Assembly (NCBI GenBank): GCA_018823325.1 | Contig: JAHJIJ010000015.1 | Location: 62,001 to 126,000, forward strand | Direction: 5' to 3' | From: Alphaproteobacteria bacterium | GTDB taxonomy: Bacteria > Pseudomonadota > Alphaproteobacteria > Sphingomonadales > Sphingomonadaceae | Length of the DNA stretch: 64,000 nucleotides | In this document: piece after piece, positions 1 to 7,836 of the stretch | Position numbering within the stretch: the first letter of the stretch is position 1 | Layout of the letters: each line of letters begins with the position of its first letter | Notes under the pieces: model-generated | Databases searched by the model: none | What the model saw: only the letters and a program-made list of their open reading frames with translations | What the model was told of the DNA's origin: nothing | Translations under genes and position numbers: made by a program

Positions 1-622
1 CTGCAGCGGCATCTGGCGCTTCGCTTGTCTCGGGCGCGACCGGTTCTGAGGCGTTGACCGGCACGACCGCCTCCGGACTTTCCGTCACTGCCTCTACCTG
101 CCCCGGCGGCCCCACGATGCCGAGCCGTTCGCCCAGCATGAGTGAACCGGCAGCAAAAAACGCCAGCGACATCAGCCCAACGATGCTCATGGCGGCGAGC
201 CAGAGCGTTCCCATCCGGCGGACACGACGCGCGGACTCCATCGCTTCCTCGCTGAGCGCGCCGGACATCGAGACGTCCGTCCAGTCGGTCAGGGCGCGCC
301 GCATCGATCCAGCCATGGGCACGGTGAGCGCGAGACCGACAAGCGCGGCGAGCAGCGCCATCATCACGCCCCCGAAAAATGTGAGGGCAATATGCGGGAA
401 CATATCGGCGCCAACGCTCTCGCGCGCGACGACGCTCAGATAGAGACCACCCGCATTGAGCAGCACGAGCATCGTGAGCGCCCAACGATACAGTGCCGAG
501 CTCTCCTCGACGAGCCGCGTAAGTCCGCTCCCCAGGCGCTCGACGCTGCGACGGCCGACTTCCCGGCCCAGCGCCTGCATGTCCTGCGTATCGGCATCGC
601 TGCTCTGACTTATTGGCTCCAT
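1..622 (-). CDS. Hypothetical membrane protein, 3' end outside window
   Basis: The frame is open from an ATG at 622 to the left edge, so about 207 N-terminal residues are seen and the C-terminus is missing. A GGAG lies about ten bases before the ATG. Hydrophobic segments fall near residues 46-66, 76-103 and 138-163, separated by a polar stretch rich in Arg, Asp and Glu. After the third segment comes a Pro/Glu/Val-rich tail. This looks like a small inner-membrane protein with three helices and a low-complexity extension. I do not recognise a family. It runs divergently from the sulfoxide reductase gene at 729, so the two share about 100 bases of promoter region. Confidence 0.6.
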   Translation of the reverse strand, partial: MEPISQSSDADTQDMQALGREVGRRSVERLGSGLTRLVEESSALYRWALTMLVLLNAGGLYLSVVARESVGADMFPHIALTFFGGVMMALLAALVGLALTVPMAGSMRRALTDWTDVSMSGALSEEAMESARRVRRMGTLWLAAMSIVGLMSLAFFAAGSLMLGERLGIVGPPGQVEAVTESPEAVVPVNASEPVAPETSEAPDAAA

Positions 623-728
623 GCCCACACTCCGCTCGTCACCTAGCGGCCTGAAGACCATGAGGCGGCGCGATCCGCAAGAGAGAACAGGGTGGCACAG
701 GCCCCATCGCGGCCCTAGATGGGCGCTT

Positions 729-1217
729 ATGCATGATTTTTCTCCCCTCGCCGGCAGCGACAAACCCGCCCTCTACGCCGATCTGATCGCCGCCGCCCGC
801 GCCATTACGGATGGTGAGCCGGATGCCATCGCCAACATGGCGAATGTTGCCGCGCTGATCTGGCAATATGTGCCGGACCTCAACTGGGCAGGCTTCTACC
901 GGCTGGTCGGAGACGAGCTGGTCCTTGGCCCCTTCCAGGGCAAGGCGGCCTGCATCCGCATTGCGCTCGGCAGCGGAGTCTGCGGAACGGCGGCCGCCAC
1001 GCGCGCCACCCAGCGGGTGGAGGATGTGCATGCCTTTCCCGGCCACATCGCCTGTGATGCCGCTTCCGCTTCGGAACTGGTCGTACCGGTGGTTCATGAC
1101 GGGAGGCTGATTGCCGTACTCGATCTCGACACCCCGTTGCCCGCACGTTTCGACGAGGCAGATGCCGCGGGTATGGAGGCCGTGTGCGCTGCCATTGCCC
1201 CTGCCCTGCAAGGCTGA
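729..1217 (+). CDS. msrC: Free methionine-(R)-sulfoxide reductase (GAF domain)
   Basis: The 162-residue protein is a single GAF domain that reduces free L-methionine-(R)-sulfoxide in the cytosol. Three cysteines sit at residues 75, 85 and 109. Their spacing (10 and 24) is the same as the three active-site cysteines of the E. coli enzyme, and they lie in the family motifs GKAACIRI, GSGVCGTAA and GHIACDAAS. The frame is open upstream to 621, but that extension is Arg-rich and unlike the family, so I place the start at ATG 729 (MHDFSPLAG). It stands alone, and about 235 bases without a gene follow it. Confidence 0.93.
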   Translation: MHDFSPLAGSDKPALYADLIAAARAITDGEPDAIANMANVAALIWQYVPDLNWAGFYRLVGDELVLGPFQGKAACIRIALGSGVCGTAAATRATQRVEDVHAFPGHIACDAASASELVVPVVHDGRLIAVLDLDTPLPARFDEADAAGMEAVCAAIAPALQG

Positions 1218-1452
1218 GACACTGCCGAGGAACTGCCCCACTTCGGGACTCACGCTCAATTCACGCAGACTCGCCAAGAGGCTGAGGCGCTGATAATCTT
1301 CGCAAATCGCCTGCACTCAAGCGCATGGCCGCGAGGCGCAACATTGCAGCCGAGCGCTACAGGCGATCTGGAACCGGGGGGCTTTCCAGCAAGGGTCCGG
1401 CAGCTTTCGAGCGGCTGGACCCTAAGCTTTTCAGCGTCCGTCAAAAACGCGA

Positions 1453-2268
1453 TTATTTGAGAACGCGGCCCTCGTGGTCCCGCGTCAGGCTCTGCTCGCG
1501 GCGTTCGCCCTCATGGCTGGCCGCTTGCCCGGCAGGCAGATGCAGCCGCTCCCACCCAGCGCGCCCGAGCTTTTCGATCGGCTGATAGCGGACCTTGTAA
1601 TTCATCCGGTCCGACCCCTCGACCCAGTAGCCGAGATAGACATAGGGCAAGCCCGAACGCTGGGCGCGCAGGATGTGATCGACGATGATATAGCTGCCGA
1701 GCCCGTTGCGCCCCTCCCGATCGGGCTCGAAGAAGCTGTAGATCATCGAGAGCCCGTCACCCTGCTTGTCGGTCAGGCAGGCGCCGACCAGCGGGCCGGG
1801 CCGGCCATCGACGCCAGGCTCGCGATATTCGATGAGATAGGTCTCGACGGGCGTCTGCTCGACCATGTCGGCAAAGTCGATCTCGTCCATCTCCGTCATG
1901 CCACCGGTCGGGTGGCGTGCAGCGAGATAGCGCTGGAGCAGCAAGAATTGCTCATCCGTCGACCAGGGCTTGCAGGCCCGCACCACCAGATCGCTGTTGC
2001 GGCGCACGAGGCGGCGCTGCGTGGCATTGGGCTTGAACTCATTGGCGACGATGCGGACGGAGACGCAGGCCGTGCAATCCGCGCAGCTGGGTCGATAAGC
2101 GACATTCTGGCTGCGGCGGAAGCCGATGCGCCCGAGCGCGTCATTCAGTTCAGAGGCATGCTCGCCGGTGAGCTCGGTAAAGACCTTTCGTTCCGTGCGC
2201 CCCGGAAGATAGGGGCACGGGCCGGCGTTCGTCATGAAGAACCGCGGAAAGCGGAAGGCAGCGCTCAC
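1453..2268 (-). CDS. bpt: Aspartate/glutamate leucyltransferase (N-end rule)
   Basis: This 271-residue protein belongs to the bacterial ATE1/Bpt family. These enzymes transfer leucine from Leu-tRNA to N-terminal Asp or Glu of proteins and so mark them for ClpS/ClpAP degradation. Family features visible are the N-terminal [15 protein letters not shown] stretch, the [11 protein letters not shown] cysteine cluster, [10 protein letters not shown], and the C-terminal [11 protein letters not shown] and [17 protein letters not shown] motifs. The length is normal for the family. It starts at ATG 2268 and is divergent from the aconitase X operon, with about 200 bases between them. Confidence 0.93.
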   Translation of the reverse strand: MSAAFRFPRFFMTNAGPCPYLPGRTERKVFTELTGEHASELNDALGRIGFRRSQNVAYRPSCADCTACVSVRIVANEFKPNATQRRLVRRNSDLVVRACKPWSTDEQFLLLQRYLAARHPTGGMTEMDEIDFADMVEQTPVETYLIEYREPGVDGRPGPLVGACLTDKQGDGLSMIYSFFEPDREGRNGLGSYIIVDHILRAQRSGLPYVYLGYWVEGSDRMNYKVRYQPIEKLGRAGWERLHLPAGQAASHEGERREQSLTRDHEGRVLK

Positions 2269-2471
2269 ATCAACTCCCAGCGGCTAGACGAAAGACCCAT
2301 GATTCAACGGCTCAGTGGACTATGCCTCTATCGTTCCAGTGTGAAAAGAGCATTTACCACGGATTTTTCTGCGTCCGATGGGCGCACATCCTGCCCGAAC
2401 CACAATCAGGAGCCTTGCTTCTCGCGCCATCCTGATCGATAGTAAGGTAACGAATAATGGAGAGCCGTGCC

Positions 2472-3761
2472 ATGGTGATGCTGACCGATGCCGAACAAGC
2501 GATGCTGGACGGTGCCTCCGGCGCGGCCACGCAGAAGGCCATGGAGTTGCTGATCCGCTATGCCGACGCGCTGGGCGCCGAGCGGTTCGTGGAAACCAAC
2601 AATGTCGCGGGCGTGCCCGGCTCCGCGCCGCAGTGGGTGAAGGACTATTACGCGGCCGACGGCGGCGATTATCGCGCTGTCTTCTCGCGCTTCGATCTCG
2701 ACAGCGACGAAGTGGTGCACGTGCCGCGCATGAACGCCTTCTCCTGCCATCTGCAAGGCGGCATGGACCCGATGCTCTGGCAGGAGCAGGGCATGACGGC
2801 GGAGGCGCACGACAATTTCGTCTCCGACGAGGCGGAAGTGGCGGCCCACGGCATCCAGATCCTCAAGACCTGCACGCCCTATCTCGCCGGCAATGTGCCG
2901 GTGATGGGCGAGCATTGCGCGTGGATGGAGAGCAGCGCCGTGGTCTTCGCCAACAGCGTGATCGGGGCGCGGACCAACTGCGAAGGGCGCGAGTCGACCA
3001 GCGCGGCGATGCTGGCCAAGCGCATTCCGGATTGGGGCTTCCACCGCGACGACTTCCGCAAGGGGCAGCACAGCGTGGACGTGCAGGTGCCGGTGGACAG
3101 CATCTTCGAATGGGGGATGCTCGGCTATTTCGTGGGCGATGCAGTGCAGGACACGATCCCCGTGATCACCGGCGACATCAGCGAGGCAAGCCTCATTCGC
3201 CACAAGCATTTCGGCGCGGCGGCGGCCTCCTCTGGCGGGGTCGAGATGTATCACATGGTCGGCATCACGCCCGAGGCGCCGAGCGTGGAGGTGGCGTTCG
3301 GGGACGCGCCCAAGGGCGAGCGGTTCGTCTATGACGCCGCCGCCCGCAGGCGCATCTACGAGACGCTGAACAGTGTCGGCGCCAGCGAGGATGTCGATTA
3401 TGTCATGCTCGGCTGCCCGCATTATTCGATCGAGCAGATCGCGCAGGTCTGCGCGCTCATCGAGGGGCGCAAGGTTAGCCCGAACAGCGCCTTGTGGGTA
3501 TTCACCAGCCGCGCGGTGAAGGCCACGGCGGACGCCAACGGCTACACCAAGATCCTGCGTGACGCGGGCGCTTACCTGATGACCGACACCTGCTCGGCGA
3601 TCAGCCAGGCGGTGCCGAAGGGCACCAGGGTCGCCGCGCTCGATAGCGCCAAGCAGGTCCATTATCTGCCCGCGATGATGGGCATCGAAGGCTGGTACGG
3701 CACGACCGCCGACTGCGTGGAGGCGGCGTGTACCGGCAAGTGGAAAGGAAGGCTGGCATGA
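2472..3761 (+). CDS. Aconitase X, large catalytic subunit (DUF521)
   Basis: This is the large subunit of an aconitase X (AcnX) hydro-lyase, about 429 residues. AcnX enzymes hold an iron-sulfur centre. The characterised two-subunit bacterial forms dehydrate cis-3-hydroxy-L-proline, while archaeal relatives act on mevalonate 5-phosphate. Recognisable features are the N-terminal LTDAEQAMLDG, EHCAWMESSAVVFANSVIGARTN (GEHCAW...) and LGCPHYSIEQI stretches. A GGAGAG about seven bases before ATG 2472 supports this start; ATG 2457 with a TAAGG is the alternative and adds five residues. The gene overlaps the small subunit by 4 bases (ATGA). No proline racemase or amino-acid transporter adjoins it, so the substrate is not settled by context. 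Confidence 0.88.
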   Translation: MVMLTDAEQAMLDGASGAATQKAMELLIRYADALGAERFVETNNVAGVPGSAPQWVKDYYAADGGDYRAVFSRFDLDSDEVVHVPRMNAFSCHLQGGMDPMLWQEQGMTAEAHDNFVSDEAEVAAHGIQILKTCTPYLAGNVPVMGEHCAWMESSAVVFANSVIGARTNCEGRESTSAAMLAKRIPDWGFHRDDFRKGQHSVDVQVPVDSIFEWGMLGYFVGDAVQDTIPVITGDISEASLIRHKHFGAAAASSGGVEMYHMVGITPEAPSVEVAFGDAPKGERFVYDAAARRRIYETLNSVGASEDVDYVMLGCPHYSIEQIAQVCALIEGRKVSPNSALWVFTSRAVKATADANGYTKILRDAGAYLMTDTCSAISQAVPKGTRVAALDSAKQVHYLPAMMGIEGWYGTTADCVEAACTGKWKGRLA

Positions 3762-4198
3762 GCGACGTTCTGGACAAGCCCCGCCTCGTCATCCGCGGCC
3801 GCGCCGTGGTGCCGGGCATTGCCGAGGGCGAGGCGCTGGTGACCCGCGAGACGATCTCCGGCTGGGGCGGCGTCAACCCGATGACCGGCACGGTGATCGA
3901 GAGCCGCCACGAGCTCAGGGGCCAGAGCTTCGCCGGCAAGGTGCTGGTCTTCCCCGGCGCGAAAGGCTCCTCGGGCTGGTCGAGCATCTTCCACATGTCC
4001 AAGCTGCGGGGCGCCTCGCCGGTGGCGATGGTGTTCAACATCATGACCACCAAGGCCGCGCTGGGCGCCGTGGTGATGCGCACGCCGACGGTGACCGAGT
4101 GCGATCAGGACCCGCTCGACGCCATCCGCACCGGCGACTGGTTGCGCGTGGATGGCGATGCCGGGACGATTACGGTGTGGGACCGCAAGCCGGGGTGA
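3758..4198 (+). CDS. Aconitase X, small swivel-domain subunit (DUF126)
   Basis: This 146-residue protein is the swivelling-domain partner of the AcnX large subunit. The GGVNPMTGTVIE and LVFPGAKGSSGWSSIFHMSKL stretches match the DUF126/AcnX swivel family, which supplies phosphate- or carboxylate-binding residues to the shared active site. The start ATG at 3758 overlaps the large-subunit stop (ATGA), indicating translational coupling and a 1:1 complex. In type I AcnX enzymes the two parts are fused; here they are separate. A palindromic repeat follows 30 bases after the stop. Confidence 0.88.
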   Translation: MSDVLDKPRLVIRGRAVVPGIAEGEALVTRETISGWGGVNPMTGTVIESRHELRGQSFAGKVLVFPGAKGSSGWSSIFHMSKLRGASPVAMVFNIMTTKAALGAVVMRTPTVTECDQDPLDAIRTGDWLRVDGDAGTITVWDRKPG

Positions 4199-4229
4199 GC
4201 GGTAGACGGCGAGGTCAGCGTTCCTCCCC

Positions 4230-4316
4230 GTCATTCCCGCGAACGCGGGAATCCAGCTTCGACATTGCATCCGTAGCGCAGACGTGGACCTGGATTCCCG
4301 CGTTCGCGGGAATGAC
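4230..4316. repeat. Intergenic inverted repeat, REP-like
   Basis: Two perfect 27-base arms face each other (4230-4256 and 4290-4316) around a 33-base spacer. Each arm itself contains the palindrome TTCCCGCGAACGCGGGAA or its GTTCGC variant. This is the layout of repetitive extragenic palindromes spread by REP-associated transposases. It lies between the convergent AcnX and COG2509 genes, so the transcript could also fold into a long terminator-like stem on both strands. I find no second copy in the window. Confidence 0.85.
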
Positions 4317-4384
4317 GAGAAAAGAATAGGGGATGTCGGCGTTTCGACGCTGCCCGCAGCTTAGGTTAGCCGCCCGCTCCCGCT

Positions 4385-6010
4385 TTACCGCCGGGCCATG
4401 ATGCTCTGCGCCACCGCTTCGGCGACCTTGATGCCGTCCATCGCGGCCGAGAGGATGCCGCCGGCATAGCCTGCGCCCTCGCCGGCGGGGAACAGACGCG
4501 CGACATTGAGGCTCTGATAATCCTTGCCGCGGGTGATGCGGATCGGCGAGGAGGTGCGCGTCTCCACGCCGGTCATCACCACGTCCGGGTGATCGTAGCG
4601 CGCGATCTGGCGGCCGAAGGCGGGGATCGCCTCGTGGAAGGACTCCAGCACGAAATCCGGCAGGCAGGCGGCGAGGTCCGTCATCCTGACGCCCGGCTTG
4701 TAGGAGGGCGTGATGCTGCCCAGTTCCGTCGAGGCGCGCCCGGCCAGGAAATCCCCCACCTTCTGCCCCGGCGCGCAATAGTTGGAGCCGCCCGCGACGA
4801 AGGCCAGCGACTCCCAGTGGCGCTGCAGCGCGATGCCCGCCAGCGGTCCGTCCGGATAATCGCGCGCGGGATCGATGCCGACCACAAGGCCCGAATTGGC
4901 ATTGAACTCGGCGCGGGAATATTGGCTCATGCCATTGGTGACCACGCGGCCTTCCTCGGAGGTCGCCGCGACTACCCGGCCGCCCGGGCACATGCAGAAG
5001 CTGTAGACGGTGCGTCCGTTGGCGCAGTGATGGCTGAGGCTATAGGCCGCTGCGCCGAGCACCGGATGTTTGGCATAACGCCCATAGCGCGCCTCATCCA
5101 CCCAGGCCTGCGGATGCTCGATGCGCACGCCGATGGAGAAAGGCTTGGGCTCGATGAACACGCCGCGCTCGTGCAGCATCTCGAAGGTCGGCCGAGCGCT
5201 GTGGCCGACGGCGAGGACGACATGATCGGCCTCCAGAAAGCTGCCATCGTGCAGATGCAGCCCGCGCAGGGCCATGTTGCCATCCGGGCTGCGATCCAGC
5301 TCCAGCCCGTCCACCCGCGTCTGCCAGCGATATTCGCCGCCAAGCCCCTCGATGGTGCGGCGCATGGATTCGACCATGGTGACGAGGCGGAAGGTGCCGA
5401 TGTGCGGATGCGCCTCGGTGAGGATGTCCTCCGGCGCACCGGCGCGGACGAACTCCTCCAGCACCTTGCGGCCGAGGAAGCGCGGGTCTTTCACCCGGCA
5501 ATAGAGCTTGCCGTCCGAGAAGGTGCCCGCCCCGCCCTCGCCGAACTGGACATTGCTGTCCGGGTTCAGTTGCGAGCGGCGCCACAGGCCCCAGGTATCC
5601 TTGGTCCGCTCCCGCACCACCTTGCCGCGATCCACGATGATCGGGCGGAAGCCCATCTGCGCGAGGATCAGCCCCGCGAACAGCCCGCACGGCCCGGCGC
5701 CAATGACGACCGGGCGCAGGCCAGACCAGCCCTCCGGCGCGCGGGCGACGAAGCGATAATCCGTATCCGGGCGCGGGCGCACATCCTTGTCGCCCGCGAA
5801 CCGCGCCAGCACGGCGGCTTCATCCCGCAGGGCGACGTCCACGGAATACACGAGCAGGATCGCGCTCTTGCGCCGCGCATCATTGCCCCGCCGCACGACC
5901 TCATGGTTGAGCAGATCGGCCTGCGGAATACCAAGGCGCGCGGCGATGGCGGGCGCGAGAGCGTCGTCCGGGTGATCGATGGGAAGGGTAAGGCCGGTCA
6001 GGCGGATCAT
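4385..6010 (-). CDS. FAD-dependent dehydrogenase, COG2509 family
   Basis: This 541-residue flavoprotein has a short N-terminal basic domain (ending near residue 90), then a Rossmann FAD-binding motif VVIGAGPCGLFAG at residues 101-113. Further family stretches are GGAGTFSDGKLYCRVKD, HPHIGTF, VLAVGHSARPTFEML, FCMCPGGRVVAATSEEG and the C-terminal LFPAGEGAGYAGGILSAAMDGIKVAEA FAD-contacting segment. The last of these is spelled here only to mark the region. COG2509 proteins are widespread, and their substrate is not established. It is convergent with the AcnX pair and has no partner gene. Confidence 0.85.
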   Translation of the reverse strand: MIRLTGLTLPIDHPDDALAPAIAARLGIPQADLLNHEVVRRGNDARRKSAILLVYSVDVALRDEAAVLARFAGDKDVRPRPDTDYRFVARAPEGWSGLRPVVIGAGPCGLFAGLILAQMGFRPIIVDRGKVVRERTKDTWGLWRRSQLNPDSNVQFGEGGAGTFSDGKLYCRVKDPRFLGRKVLEEFVRAGAPEDILTEAHPHIGTFRLVTMVESMRRTIEGLGGEYRWQTRVDGLELDRSPDGNMALRGLHLHDGSFLEADHVVLAVGHSARPTFEMLHERGVFIEPKPFSIGVRIEHPQAWVDEARYGRYAKHPVLGAAAYSLSHHCANGRTVYSFCMCPGGRVVAATSEEGRVVTNGMSQYSRAEFNANSGLVVGIDPARDYPDGPLAGIALQRHWESLAFVAGGSNYCAPGQKVGDFLAGRASTELGSITPSYKPGVRMTDLAACLPDFVLESFHEAIPAFGRQIARYDHPDVVMTGVETRTSSPIRITRGKDYQSLNVARLFPAGEGAGYAGGILSAAMDGIKVAEAVAQSIMARR

Positions 6011-6119
6011 AAAGCGGCCCTAGCGCGTGTGAGGCGGGAGGGGAATGGGGTGTTGGATTGGCCTCGTCAGCGGCGAGCAGCGGCTTTGCGAGAACCGGAC
6101 TTTGATCTATCCAATATTC

Positions 6120-6368
6120 ATGACTGAGAGCGGCTATAAGGGCGGACCAACTGTGGAGGGACGATGGGGCTGCTTTGCCTCGGTCCTCGTAGGGACTCCC
6201 GTCTTCATGTTTCTTCTTCTCGCCGATGCCTTGGGCGATTGCGTACAAGATATTCCATGCAAGAAGGGCTTTTTGACCCAAGTTCTGCTGCCCTCGTCCG
6301 TGATTGCAGTGTGCGTGGGATTGCTCGTCCAGTGGGCAGTGAAGATGGCTAGAGACAACAACCGCTGA
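6120..6368 (+). CDS. Small hypothetical membrane protein
   Basis: About 82 residues from ATG 6120. There are two hydrophobic helices near residues 15-30 (GCFASVLVGTPVFMFLLL) and 53-75 (TQVLLPSSVIAVCVGLLVQW), joined by a loop with three cysteines (DCVQDIPCKKGF plus the one before). I do not recognise a named family. The paired-helix layout with a Cys-containing loop looks like a real small inner-membrane protein rather than chance. The frame is open upstream to 6045, but that part is polar and without membrane character. It sits between two genes on the opposite strand. Confidence 0.5.
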   Translation: MTESGYKGGPTVEGRWGCFASVLVGTPVFMFLLLADALGDCVQDIPCKKGFLTQVLLPSSVIAVCVGLLVQWAVKMARDNNR

Positions 6369-6398
6369 GGAGTGGCGGAGCCGTTGCGCGGGTGCGCC

Positions 6399-7118
6399 CT
6401 ACTCCCCCTCACCTTTCAACGTCTCCGCCACCAGCGGTCCGACCCGTCCCACAATCTTCTCCACGCCTTGCGGGTTGGGGTGGATGCCGTCGGGCAGCAT
6501 GAGGGTGCGGTCGCCGATCACGCCATCGAGGAAGAAGGGGTAGAGCGGCGCGTCATACTTCTTCGCGAGATCGGTGAAGATCGGATTGAAGGCGCTGGCA
6601 TAGTCCGTCCCCATGTTGGGAGCGGAGACCATGCCGGTGAGCAGGGCGGGGATGCCGCGCTTTTGCAGCTCGGCGAGGATCGCGTCGAGATTGGCGCGCG
6701 TTTCCTTCGGCTCCAGGCCGCGCAGCATGTCGTTGCCGCCGAGGCCGACGATCACGAGGTCCGGCTTGCGCTCCAGCCCGTCGAGCGTGAAGGCGAGGCG
6801 CTGGCGGCCTGCCGCGGTGGTATCGCCCGAGACGCCGGCATTGATCACTTCAGCCGGAACGCCCTGCCCTTCCAGCGCGCGTTCAAGAACCGGGGCAAAG
6901 CCCTCCCGCGCGCCGAGATTATAGCCGGCATAGAGACTGTCCCCGAACACCAGCACCAGCTTGCGATCCGCGACCGGCGCGGCTGCATTGGCGGCGTTCT
7001 GTGCCGTGTTGGCGACCGGCGCGGGCTGGGCCTGATTGTCGGAACTTTGTGGAGAGCAGGCCAGCAGTGCTTGGCCAAGCGCCAATGAGACACCATAACG
7101 ATAAAAATCCTTAGCCAC
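6399..7118 (-). CDS. Arylesterase / TesA-like SGNH hydrolase, lipoprotein
   Basis: About 239 residues from a GTG at 7118, chosen because GGAAAGG lies about seven bases upstream; ATG 7136 is the alternative. A lipobox (QALLAC) places the lipidated Cys near residue 21. After a Gln/Ala-rich linker comes the SGNH fold: FGDS with the nucleophile Ser near residue 61, the GLGGND block, and DGIHPN with the catalytic Asp and His. The family (TesA, arylesterase) hydrolyses short acyl esters and thioesters in the periplasm. It is divergent from an ATP-binding/permease pair, the same neighbourhood as tesA-ybbA-ybbP in E. coli. Confidence 0.88.
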   Translation of the reverse strand: MAKDFYRYGVSLALGQALLACSPQSSDNQAQPAPVANTAQNAANAAAPVADRKLVLVFGDSLYAGYNLGAREGFAPVLERALEGQGVPAEVINAGVSGDTTAAGRQRLAFTLDGLERKPDLVIVGLGGNDMLRGLEPKETRANLDAILAELQKRGIPALLTGMVSAPNMGTDYASAFNPIFTDLAKKYDAPLYPFFLDGVIGDRTLMLPDGIHPNPQGVEKIVGRVGPLVAETLKGEGE

Positions 7119-7134
7119 GCGAGGCCCTTTCCGC

Positions 7135-7836
7135 ATGCATGCACCCATTGATGCCTCCCATATCGCGATCCGCGCCCGCAATGTCACCCTCTCGCTCGGC
7201 ACGGGCGAGGCGAAGGTGGACATCTTGAAAGGCGTGGACCTGGACATAATGCGTGGGGAAAGCATTGCGATCCTCGGTGCGTCCGGATCGGGCAAATCCT
7301 CGCTGATGGCGGTGCTCTCCGGCCTGGAGCAGGCGAGCGGGGGCAGCGTGAGCGTGGCGGGCACGGATTTCAGCACGCTGGATGAGGATGGGCTGGCGCG
7401 AGCGCGGCGGGGGCAGATCGGCATCGTGCTGCAGGCCTTCCACCTGCTACCGACGATGACGGCGGTGGAGAATGTCGCGGTGCCGCTGGAGCTGGCGGGG
7501 CTTGAGGATGCCTTTGGGCGCGCGCGCGAAGAGCTGACCGCCGTGGGGCTGGGGCATCGGGTGGATCATTATCCCGCCCAGCTTTCCGGCGGGGAGCAGC
7601 AGCGCGTGGCGATTGCCCGCGCGGTGGCGCCGGGGCCGCAGATCATCTTTGCCGATGAGCCGACGGGCAATCTGGACGGGCATACTGGCGCGGCGATCAT
7701 TGATCTGCTGTTCACGCGGCAGCAGGCGAGCGGGGCGACGCTGATTATCATCACCCATGATCCCGACCTGGCGCAGCGCTGCGACCGCATCGTCGAGATG
7801 CGCGACGGGCTGATCGTGGAGGGCGCGCCCGCATGA
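7135..7836 (+). CDS. ybbA: ABC transporter ATP-binding protein, YbbA type
   Basis: A 233-residue ATPase of the LolD/MacB-like group. The Walker A motif is GASGSGKSS, the signature LSGGEQQR, Walker B IIFADEPTGN, with the H-loop at IIITHD. It should energise the permease encoded immediately downstream, with which it overlaps by 4 bases. Its ATG at 7135 lies just inside the alternative ATG of the divergent arylesterase, so the two genes have no spacer if both upstream starts are used. Symbol by analogy with E. coli ybbA beside tesA. Confidence 0.9.
   Translation: MHAPIDASHIAIRARNVTLSLGTGEAKVDILKGVDLDIMRGESIAILGASGSGKSSLMAVLSGLEQASGGSVSVAGTDFSTLDEDGLARARRGQIGIVLQAFHLLPTMTAVENVAVPLELAGLEDAFGRAREELTAVGLGHRVDHYPAQLSGGEQQRVAIARAVAPGPQIIFADEPTGNLDGHTGAAIIDLLFTRQQASGATLIIITHDPDLAQRCDRIVEMRDGLIVEGAPA

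Noticed and set aside
639-1316. A minus-strand open frame over msrC
   Set aside because: The plus strand carries the three diagnostic cysteines of fRMsr; this is a shadow.
1218-1452. Gene-free stretch between msrC and bpt
   Set aside because: Looked for a small RNA or gene; saw no strong hairpin, operator or coding frame.
4589-6127. A 512-residue open frame antisense to the COG2509 gene
   Set aside because: Antisense shadow; the opposite strand encodes an intact flavoprotein.
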